Shown one piece after another: positions 7,118-14,678 of a DNA stretch of 64,000 nt. The translations under genes and the position numbers were made by a program. Source of the stretch: Mangrovibacterium lignilyticum (lineage in GTDB: Bacteria; Bacteroidota; Bacteroidia; Bacteroidales; Prolixibacteraceae); NCBI RefSeq assembly GCF_010882175.1, contig NZ_WKLH01000002.1:1178001-1242000 (forward strand), given 5' to 3'. A model generated the notes under the pieces. The model had not been told where the DNA came from, did no database searches, and was given only the letters and a program-made list of their open reading frames with translations. Each line of letters opens with the position of its first letter. The first letter of the stretch is position 1.

Positions 7118-8254
7118 TTACTCTTTCGTTAATTCAATAATTTTTGCCACTACCGGCTTGGGTTGATAATCGCTGTCGAACAACAGCGGATAATCCGTGC
7201 GTCCGCGAACCGGGAAATCATTTTTCCACGAACCACGATCCGAAACGCCCCAAAGCGTTACCCGGCTGATGGCATCGGCATGTTTCAGAAACAACTTGAA
7301 GAAATCCACCATGCGGGCATCCCATTCGTCTTGCTTTTCCTGCGGAACAAGTCCGTCTGCATAAGGGTTGATTTCCTTCCGGTATTCGAAGTTTGTAGCA
7401 ATGTCGGCGCTTAAATCACCTGGTTTTGAACTCGGCAAAATCGATAGATCCAGCTCGGTAATCAGCACGTTTACACCTGCGCTGGCATAGGCTGTTATGG
7501 CTGCTTCGTAGTCGTCCAACGAGGGGCCATCCAAACCAATATGCCCTTGCATACCGACAGCGTCAATCCGAATGCCCTCAGCTTTCAAATTTTTAACCAT
7601 TTGCACGATCGCATCTCGTTTGCCCGGATACCACTCGTTATAGTCGTTGTAGTACAACTCGGCGTCGGGATCGGCTTCGTGGGCAAACTGAAAAGCCAGC
7701 TTGATGAAATCTTCACCAATAATCTGGTAAAACTTGCTGTTCCGGAACGAGCCGTCTTCCATAATCGCTTCATTCACCACATCCCAGCCTTTTATCCGTC
7801 CTTTGTAGCGCCCAACCACGGTTTCAATATGCGTCTTCATCCGCTGGATCAACAGCTCGCGCGAAACGTCGTTACCCAGGCTATCGGTGAAAAACCAGCG
7901 TGGGGCCTGCGAATGCCAGATCAGGCAATGCCCGGTCGTGAACAGGTTGTTTTTTTCGCCAAAGTCAACAAACGGGTCGGCCAGCGAAAAATCGAACTTG
8001 CCCTCTTCCGGTTGTATCTCGCCGCTTTTCATACAGTTTTCAGCGACAATGGCGTTGAACTGCTCTTTTACAACTTTAACTGCTGCAGTGTCCTTCCCGG
8101 TAATTTGCCATTCATTAAGCGCTGTGCCAATGTAGAATTGACCGGGAAAAGCATCCTTCAGCGTCTCGTGCTGCTTTTCCTTTGCGCCATCACACCCGCC
8201 GGAAAGCAACACCACCAGGGCGAAAAGGAAGGAACTATATTTCATTTTTTTCAT
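7118..8254 (-). CDS. GH10 endo-beta-1,4-xylanase, lipoprotein
   Basis: This is a GH10 TIM barrel with the expected motifs: TGHCLIWHSQAP, the acid/base glutamate in GWDVVNEAIMEDGSF, YYNDYNEW, GMQGHIG, the nucleophile in VLITELDLS, and LWGVSDRGSW. The reading frame can be extended five codons upstream to TTG at 8269, but the ATG at 8254 gives a proper lipoprotein signal (MKKMKYSSFLFALVV then LLSGGC), with the modified cysteine 21 residues in. It has no carbohydrate-binding insert, unlike the second GH10 in the window. Its place beside the inner-membrane sugar transporter and cytoplasmic GH43 suggests a periplasmic role on short xylo-oligomers. Confidence 0.92.
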   Translation of the reverse strand: MKKMKYSSFLFALVVLLSGGCDGAKEKQHETLKDAFPGQFYIGTALNEWQITGKDTAAVKVVKEQFNAIVAENCMKSGEIQPEEGKFDFSLADPFVDFGEKNNLFTTGHCLIWHSQAPRWFFTDSLGNDVSRELLIQRMKTHIETVVGRYKGRIKGWDVVNEAIMEDGSFRNSKFYQIIGEDFIKLAFQFAHEADPDAELYYNDYNEWYPGKRDAIVQMVKNLKAEGIRIDAVGMQGHIGLDGPSLDDYEAAITAYASAGVNVLITELDLSILPSSKPGDLSADIATNFEYRKEINPYADGLVPQEKQDEWDARMVDFFKLFLKHADAISRVTLWGVSDRGSWKNDFPVRGRTDYPLLFDSDYQPKPVVAKIIELTKE

Positions 8255-8277
8255 ATCAATGATATTCAATTATTGTT

Positions 8278-9741
8278 TCAATTTTCATTACGCCTTGCCA
8301 TTAATTCGTTTTGAAGCTGCGTTTCCATCTTCTTGTTAATGACATAAAAAAAGAGCAAAACTGCAGCCAGCAAAAATGGAATGGACGGGAAAACACTAAC
8401 CAACATTTTCGCGCCTGCAGCCACCGATTCAGGTTGAATAATTTCCTGGCCGGCTACCATGGTCGCGTCTTTGTGGATGTAGCCGTAAAGGCCCAAAATC
8501 CAGGTCACCAACGCGCCGCCAATGGAGAGGCCGGCCTTCAGCCCTACCATCATTGCCGAAAAAATGATCGCTGTTGCGCGACGGGTGGTTTTCCATTCCG
8601 AGTAGTCGGCCACATCGGCAATCATGGCCCAAAGAATCGGGATCGTGATGCCGTAGAAGAAACCGTGAAAAATTTGAGAAGTAAACATCAGCCCCACGCT
8701 CTTTGCCGGGAAAAAGAAGAAAATGAAAATGAAGATGGTGGAAACAAGCAAGCCGCTGATGTACACGTCGCGCTTCCCGTATTTGTCGGCCAATTTTTTC
8801 GAAAACGAAATGCCGACAATCATAAAAATGATTCCTCCTGCGTTAAACAAGCCAAAGCCGGCCGAAACCGGATCGGAACCAAAAAAGTTAAGGCCGATAG
8901 CCGACAAAGCGCCTAAGATCGGACTAATAAAATTCGCAAGCGTTTCAGCATCCACATAGTTATTGAAATAATACACGTACGAACCACCTTTCATCGCCAA
9001 TGTCACAAAAATCATGATTGTCACCGTGAGCATAATCAACCAGGGACGGTTTTTCACCAGATCGGAAAGGTCTTCGGTCACACTCGATTTTTGTTCCGGT
9101 TTGGGAATAATCCGCTCGCGGGTTGTCAAAAAGGTAATCAGCAACATGACAGTCCCGATAATCGCCAGCCAGGTCATCACGGTTTCCATCCCGGCGGCTT
9201 TATTTCCCCCGCCGGCGTATTCGATAATGGGCAGCATGAAAACCTGCACAAAAAACTGGGCAAACATGACGGCCACAAACCGATACGACGAGATGCTGTT
9301 GCGCTCGCCCATGTCGCCGGTAATCACGCCACTTAAGGCCGAGTAAGGCAGATTGTTAGCCGCATACAACACCAGCAAAAGCGAATAGGTCACGGCGGCG
9401 TAAATCAGCTTTCCTTTATACGAAAAGTCAGGTGTGCTGAACGCCAGCAAGGCCATCACGCCAAGTGGAATGGCCGTATACAAAATCCACGGGCGGAATT
9501 TCCCCCAGCGCGAATCCGTGCGGTCTGCCAGTGCGCCTACAACCGGGTTAAACAGGAAAGCGGCAACCAGCCCCACCGACAACATGATGATGGAAGCATG
9601 GTTGTTTTCCAGTCCGTAAATGTCGGTGTAAAAATAGGCCAGGTAAGTAATCAGGGTTTGAAAAACCAAGTTGGCTGCCAGGTCGCCAAGACTGTAGCCA
9701 ATTTTCTCCAATACAGAAATCTTCTGCGTCATTATTTTCAT
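8278..9741 (-). CDS. GPH/MFS-family sugar:cation symporter
   Basis: This 487-residue polytopic inner-membrane protein has about twelve hydrophobic segments. It carries the GPH (MelB/XynB-like) signature regions: YSLGDLAANLVFQ near the N-terminus, ALADRTDSRWGKFRPWI in the first cytoplasmic loop, and YAANNLPYSALSGVITGD. Family members import oligosaccharides or glycosides with H+ or Na+. Positioned between the esterase and the GH10/GH43 genes, it most likely brings xylobiose or short xylo-oligomers into the cytoplasm for the neighbouring GH43. Substrate assignment rests on context. Confidence 0.88.
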   Translation of the reverse strand: MKIMTQKISVLEKIGYSLGDLAANLVFQTLITYLAYFYTDIYGLENNHASIIMLSVGLVAAFLFNPVVGALADRTDSRWGKFRPWILYTAIPLGVMALLAFSTPDFSYKGKLIYAAVTYSLLLVLYAANNLPYSALSGVITGDMGERNSISSYRFVAVMFAQFFVQVFMLPIIEYAGGGNKAAGMETVMTWLAIIGTVMLLITFLTTRERIIPKPEQKSSVTEDLSDLVKNRPWLIMLTVTIMIFVTLAMKGGSYVYYFNNYVDAETLANFISPILGALSAIGLNFFGSDPVSAGFGLFNAGGIIFMIVGISFSKKLADKYGKRDVYISGLLVSTIFIFIFFFFPAKSVGLMFTSQIFHGFFYGITIPILWAMIADVADYSEWKTTRRATAIIFSAMMVGLKAGLSIGGALVTWILGLYGYIHKDATMVAGQEIIQPESVAAGAKMLVSVFPSIPFLLAAVLLFFYVINKKMETQLQNELMARRNEN

Positions 9742-9746
9742 TTTAG

Positions 9747-11672
9747 TTAGTTGTGTTCGGTTGTAAAAGGTGAAGCCGGAAGCCCTTTTTTGTTTCTCAG
9801 GTTTGCATCAGCCGGATTATCTTCCCACGCATAACGCACTGCCCGGGGATTAGAAACACTTCTGCTCCAAACCTTCACGGTGTTTTTACTCAGCACCACC
9901 GCATTGGCCCAAACAAAGCGACCGTCCTCACCGGCAACCTGAAAACCGTTCAGCAGGCTATTTGAATACAAACCGGCACCAACCGATTTAAATTGAAGAA
10001 CGATACTTCCGTCCTCCACCTTCATCGATTCGTACAACGGGCCGGAGCTGACCACCGGGCTATCACTGTACGCAACCCGTTCGGCCTCCAGAAATAAGCG
10101 TCTGCCTACTTCTTTTTTATTTAAAGGGTGAATGTCATTCCACTCGCCAATATCGAAAGTTACAGCCATGCCGGTATTAGGCAGCTCCAGGCTGCGACGC
10201 TGGGCATCGCGAACTTCGGCCCAACCACTTTCAACGGGTCGTTTTTGCGGCAATCCCAGGTTAGCCAGCTGCGCAAACAGAAATGGCAACTCAGGCTGAG
10301 CAAAATGTACCCGCCAATCCTGGATCATCGTTTTAAACAGCTGCTCGTATTCCTTTCCACGTCCGGTGTTCGATTCGCCCTGAAACCAGATCACGCCTTT
10401 AAGGCCGAAGTTCAAGGCCGGTGCGACCAGGCTGTTGTACAAGCCGCCGGGCATAAATCCCGGAGCGCCGGGAACAACGGGCGGGTTAAGACTCGCCCCG
10501 ACATGGTAATTCCAATCACCGGTGAGGTCAATAACCTGCGAGCCCACCCGCAATTCGTACGGCTTTTCCTCCACAAAACCACCACGCCATCCCTGGCTGA
10601 AAACACGCACCATCAGCTTGTTTTTGCCGGCTTTCAGCACCCCTTGCGGTACCGCGTAAATGCGCGGCGGATACTGATAGGTGATGTTGCCAACAAAAAC
10701 ACCGTTCACAAAAGCCGAGTCGGCATCGATAATTCGCCCTAAACGCAAAACGGCTTCCTGCGCCGCCAACGAATCGGCCAGCTCAAATTCTTTGCAAAAC
10801 CAGATGGAGCCATTGCGCAACTCCACGCCTTTATCGGACCAATATCCGGGAAGCGAAATTTGCGGCCAACCGGAAACATCAACATCCGCTTTGGACCATT
10901 TTCCGGCGCCGGGATCATTTTTATTCACTTCAACATTCCAGTTATAGGCCAGCTTCTCCGGTTCTTCAGCCTTCATTTTTGCCCGGATGGAATCGCTGTG
11001 TGCTTTGTCCGCTTTCCAGGCATCCAGGTACGCTTCAACATTATCCTGACTCAGCCACGCCTCGGCGGGCGACCCGCCGATCGCTGTGCTGATGATGCCG
11101 ATGGGCACCTGGTATTTTTGATACAAGTCGTTGGCAAAAAACCACGACACTGCCGAAAACTCGCCGATATTTGGCTGCGTCGCCGGCAACCACGCGCCAT
11201 CGGGGTAATCGTTCTGTGGCATTTCCGGTTCTTTTCGGCTTGAAGAACGAAACAAGCGAATGTTGTCGTTATCGACCCGCTTAATTTCATCGGCATACGA
11301 ATCCATCACCCGGCGAACCGGTAGTTCCATGTTCGATTGCCCCGACGAAAGCCACACATCGCCAACCAGAATATCGGTCAGCTCCAGCTCATTTACGTTC
11401 ATGGTGTAGGGTCCACCCGCCGGGATAGGCGGTAGCGCCACCGTCCAGTTCCCCTCCCGATCAGCTTTTGTCGCATAGCTTTGACCTAAAAATTCCACCT
11501 TCACTTTTTCGGATGGATCGGCCCAACCCCAGATTTTCAAAGGCACATCGCGCTGAAGCACCATGCCCTTGCTCACCAGCCGGGGCAGTTTTACAGCAGC
11601 TTTGGCCGAATACGAAAGGCTCGTGAACAGCAGTAAAAGAAACAGCCCGAAAGTCAGTTCATATCTTTTCAT
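9747..11672 (-). CDS. SGNH carbohydrate esterase (sialate O-acetylesterase-like, CE20-type layout)
   Basis: This 641-residue secreted enzyme has signal peptide 1-25. The SGNH hydrolase is split. The catalytic Ser113 lies in LSSGQSNMEL, a GVIWFQGESN block is at about 426-435, and the Asp/His pair is in WNDIHPLN (513-515). Between them, about 265-390 form an inserted GH2-like jelly roll (WPQISLPGYWSD, RLGRIIDADSAFVNGVFVG, NKLMVRVF). A split SGNH domain with a jelly-roll insert is the layout described for family CE20 acetyl-xyloglucan/xylan esterases; automated naming would be sialate O-acetylesterase. In this operon deacetylation of xylan is the likely job. It follows GH115 with only 3 nt between genes. 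Confidence 0.82.
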   Translation of the reverse strand: MKRYELTFGLFLLLLFTSLSYSAKAAVKLPRLVSKGMVLQRDVPLKIWGWADPSEKVKVEFLGQSYATKADREGNWTVALPPIPAGGPYTMNVNELELTDILVGDVWLSSGQSNMELPVRRVMDSYADEIKRVDNDNIRLFRSSSRKEPEMPQNDYPDGAWLPATQPNIGEFSAVSWFFANDLYQKYQVPIGIISTAIGGSPAEAWLSQDNVEAYLDAWKADKAHSDSIRAKMKAEEPEKLAYNWNVEVNKNDPGAGKWSKADVDVSGWPQISLPGYWSDKGVELRNGSIWFCKEFELADSLAAQEAVLRLGRIIDADSAFVNGVFVGNITYQYPPRIYAVPQGVLKAGKNKLMVRVFSQGWRGGFVEEKPYELRVGSQVIDLTGDWNYHVGASLNPPVVPGAPGFMPGGLYNSLVAPALNFGLKGVIWFQGESNTGRGKEYEQLFKTMIQDWRVHFAQPELPFLFAQLANLGLPQKRPVESGWAEVRDAQRRSLELPNTGMAVTFDIGEWNDIHPLNKKEVGRRLFLEAERVAYSDSPVVSSGPLYESMKVEDGSIVLQFKSVGAGLYSNSLLNGFQVAGEDGRFVWANAVVLSKNTVKVWSRSVSNPRAVRYAWEDNPADANLRNKKGLPASPFTTEHN

Positions 11673-11675
11673 CTC

Positions 11676-14186
11676 TTAAAATTTGATTGGCTTACTCTGA
11701 GGCGCACCCAAATAGCTGGGCTTCAAACCTCCGGTATCGATTAGTATTTTTTGCAGTACAATTCCCGGTTCCAGCACGCGGATGCGCAAACGGTGCAAAC
11801 CGGCCTGCGGAATCTCGTGCTGCGTTGTTGTTCCAATGATCCGTTCGGCCTGCCATTGTCCCAATTCGCCGCGATACATCCCGTTGAAGTTGACGATTTG
11901 CTCGGCGCCTCCATCAATCGAAATGGCGTAACGCAATCCTTTATTAGCGTTGAAATTCAGCGTTGGCGAAACCAGCACCTGCACATCAAACCGACCGGTC
12001 GATTTAAAATCAATGGCATATTCCAGGTAAACCGAATCGCTCTTTGCCGGATAAGCGTATTGCGGAAAAGTCGTCACTGCGGAGCCGGTTTTGCCCAAAT
12101 CGGGAATCACCTCCCAATGAATTTTATCCGAGCCATTCGCTTTCTGATAATTCGCCGCCCCGATGGAAACATAGCCATCAGCTTCCTCGAACGCGAGCTC
12201 CGAATTCGGAACTTCCGGCACTTCAACCTGTATCACCTCGGGGCGAATATTCGTTTTCGGATCCGCCCAATTTGTATAGCCAATGCGCGTCTGGTCCATC
12301 AAGTGGTTCCATTTCCCGCCGGCTATTTGCTGGTTATAATGAATGGTTAACAGCGAATCGCGAACAAAACAGGCTTCCACCACATCGGCCCAGTCGTTGG
12401 CTTCCGGCTTGTTCTCGGCTGCCAACTGGTGGTTTTTTGCCACCGAATAGTACATTTCATACAGGTTCGAAGTTGCATTGGTGGGAAAAAGCACCAACTG
12501 GTCGAAAGCATCTTTATACGCGTTTGGTAAGAAGTTATAAATCCGCAGCGCATCCAGCGTCAGGTCGCGATAATCGTTGCGCACACTTTCAAACTCCGTG
12601 TAATTTTCGAGGCTGAATGTTTTCTCATCCAGTAACTCAGGCGTCACCCGGTGATTGTATTTGGTGTACAAGTTGAGAATCCGGGCAGCATCGGCTGCAT
12701 ATTGCTCTCCAAACTGCTCCGAACACCACTCTTCGGTATATTGAAACAGGTTTTGGGCATCGAAGGCTGTAGGATCCCAGGCCATGTCCAGGAAAAAACT
12801 AATCGGGAACTCCATGGGTTTCAGGTCGCCCACATTCAGCACCCATATACGGTCCACCCCGTGACTGTAGGTCAGGTTCATTTGTTCCCAGATCCGCTGA
12901 ATCTGGCTCACATTAATCCACTTATAACTTCGCGGGCCTCCAACATAATCAACATGGTAATACATGCCGTAACCACCTTTGCGGACCGGTGCATTTACAT
13001 CGGGCAGCTTGCGAACATTGCCCCAGTTGTCGTCGCACAGCAGCAGGGTCACATCGTCGGGAACGCGCATGCCTTTGTCGTAATAGTCCTGCACTTCCTT
13101 GTAAAGCGCCCAAACCTGCGGCGTTTCTTCGGCCTTTTTGCCGGTTACTTTGCTGATGATTTTACGCTGATCTTTCACGATTTTCTCCAGCAAGGCAATG
13201 TTGGTCCCTTCCTCCATCGCCTCATCGCCATCGCCGCGCATACCGACGGTTACTATCGTTTCCCAGTTTTTGTTGCGTTCCATTCCTTTCTGCCAGAAGT
13301 CGGAAAGCACTTCGGCATTTTTGTTGTAATCCCAGGGGCCCGAACCGTAGCGGTGCCACTCGGCCTGCGCACGTCCCATCGGCTCGTGGTGCGAGGTACT
13401 CATCACAATACCCAATTTATCGGCCAGCACACCGTTTTCGGGATCATCATCGAAAAAGGCTTTTCCCCACATGGCCGGCCACAGAAAGTTCCCGCGCAAG
13501 CGAAGAGTCAGCTCAAACAGATGGCTGTAAAATTTAGAGTTGAAACCGCCAAACTTCTCACGCACCCAGCTTCCCAGCGCCGGTTCCTCATCATTCAGGA
13601 ACAGGCCACGATATTTCACTTTGGGGCTTTCGGTAACAGAGCGGCCGGCTTTCACATACACCGATTCGTGTTTTTCAACCGGCACATCGGCCCACCAATA
13701 CCAGGGAGAAACGCCCATGGCACGTGACAAATTCAGCATGGCGTAAATGGTTCCGCGCTTATCGCTACCAGCCAGCACCAACGCTTTTTCGACTCCCGGA
13801 AACGGATTCTCGACCACCTGCGTGAGGCTCCGTTCCCACTGGCCTTTTAAGTCCGAAACATCAATTTTACCGTCCGTTATTAGCTGGTCAATCCACTGGT
13901 TTTTACCAATGGTACCAATCAGGATTAACTGTTTCTCAGCAGGTAATTCGGATTGACAATAGTCTGGCTTTTGACCGGAAACCATTTCAATATCGCGACA
14001 GAACCAACCGGCGACGATTTTCACTCCGGGAAAATCGCTTTCACCAGTAACCACTGGCGTAGCCTTGCCATTTTCAGCAACCGAGATGCTTCCGTTCAAC
14101 TTCAAAAACGTAATGCTGTCGGATTGGCGCTGCGCCGTTGCCAGCAGCGGAAAAAACACGACGAGCCACAAAATAGTCCTCCTCAT
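11676..14186 (-). CDS. GH115 xylan alpha-1,2-glucuronidase
   Basis: GH115 enzymes remove (4-O-methyl-)glucuronic acid from xylan, including from internal xylose units. Conserved blocks seen, numbered from the ATG at 14186: WYWWADVPV (163-170), YRGLFLNDEEP (192-202), GNFLWPAMWGKAFFDDD (232-248), STSHHEPMGRAQAEW (263-277), VGMRGDGDEAM (314-324) and LLCDDNWGN (382-390). Several of the acidic residues in these blocks line the active site in characterised members. A C-terminal beta-sandwich (VYLEYAIDFKSTGRFDVQVL) completes the family length. The frame opens 13 codons further up, but the internal ATG gives a clean signal peptide (MRRTILWLVVFFPLLATAQ), so it is preferred. Periplasmic. Confidence 0.92.
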   Translation of the reverse strand: MRRTILWLVVFFPLLATAQRQSDSITFLKLNGSISVAENGKATPVVTGESDFPGVKIVAGWFCRDIEMVSGQKPDYCQSELPAEKQLILIGTIGKNQWIDQLITDGKIDVSDLKGQWERSLTQVVENPFPGVEKALVLAGSDKRGTIYAMLNLSRAMGVSPWYWWADVPVEKHESVYVKAGRSVTESPKVKYRGLFLNDEEPALGSWVREKFGGFNSKFYSHLFELTLRLRGNFLWPAMWGKAFFDDDPENGVLADKLGIVMSTSHHEPMGRAQAEWHRYGSGPWDYNKNAEVLSDFWQKGMERNKNWETIVTVGMRGDGDEAMEEGTNIALLEKIVKDQRKIISKVTGKKAEETPQVWALYKEVQDYYDKGMRVPDDVTLLLCDDNWGNVRKLPDVNAPVRKGGYGMYYHVDYVGGPRSYKWINVSQIQRIWEQMNLTYSHGVDRIWVLNVGDLKPMEFPISFFLDMAWDPTAFDAQNLFQYTEEWCSEQFGEQYAADAARILNLYTKYNHRVTPELLDEKTFSLENYTEFESVRNDYRDLTLDALRIYNFLPNAYKDAFDQLVLFPTNATSNLYEMYYSVAKNHQLAAENKPEANDWADVVEACFVRDSLLTIHYNQQIAGGKWNHLMDQTRIGYTNWADPKTNIRPEVIQVEVPEVPNSELAFEEADGYVSIGAANYQKANGSDKIHWEVIPDLGKTGSAVTTFPQYAYPAKSDSVYLEYAIDFKSTGRFDVQVLVSPTLNFNANKGLRYAISIDGGAEQIVNFNGMYRGELGQWQAERIIGTTTQHEIPQAGLHRLRIRVLEPGIVLQKILIDTGGLKPSYLGAPQSKPIKF

Positions 14187-14301
14187 CGTTCTGGTTAAAA
14201 TTAAATTGTAAATTTTTTCAATCATTGTTTTTGGCTTGATTTTCTATCATTTATTAGGCGAAGGAACATCGATGATTAACACAACAGAAGCTCTTCCTTT
14301 T

Positions 14302-14604
14302 TTAATTGTTCAATATCATTTCTCGTACCGTATTGGGAATTTGCATGCTCACCAACCATTGAACGAAGGACTGTACACCGTAGAACACGGCGACTAAAAT
14401 GATCGCCACGCCTATCCATTTCCCCCACTTAACAAGATTACCAGAAGTCCAGTCTCCACCACAATTTATTGCATAATTATTCAACAAATTAGGTACTAGT
14501 GATTCAAATAGTGCTTTAACCAGAACACCAATAAACAAGAGCAATAAGGCCTTGGAAATCGATAGTAGGAAAACGAAAAAAAGTGTCAATTTCATTATTT
14601 CCAT
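14302..14604 (-). CDS. Small two-helix membrane protein of unknown function
   Basis: This is a 100-residue protein. A hydrophobic helix at about 4-28 (LTLFFVFLLSISKALLLLFI) and a second at about 62-85 (WIGVAIILVAVFYGVQSFVQ) flank a polar loop containing one cysteine (NYAINCGGDW). It lies inside the xylan operon, 74 nt after the GH2 gene and 115 nt before GH115, in the same direction. I do not recognise the family. The intact frame, ATG after an A-rich leader and two plausible transmembrane helices argue for a real gene, but no function can be proposed from sequence. Confidence 0.6.
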   Translation of the reverse strand: MEIMKLTLFFVFLLSISKALLLLFIGVLVKALFESLVPNLLNNYAINCGGDWTSGNLVKWGKWIGVAIILVAVFYGVQSFVQWLVSMQIPNTVREMILNN

Positions 14605-14678
14605 ATTTTTTAGTTATATCGGTTTTAGTAAATCAATTTTCAGTCAAGCTAAGATTCAGATGACAATTCTCCGGCGTT

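Noticed and set aside
12651-13727. A 358-codon open frame on the plus strand
   Set aside because: It lies wholly antisense to the GH115 gene, whose protein motifs are unmistakable; the antisense translation has no recognisable domain and reflects codon bias.
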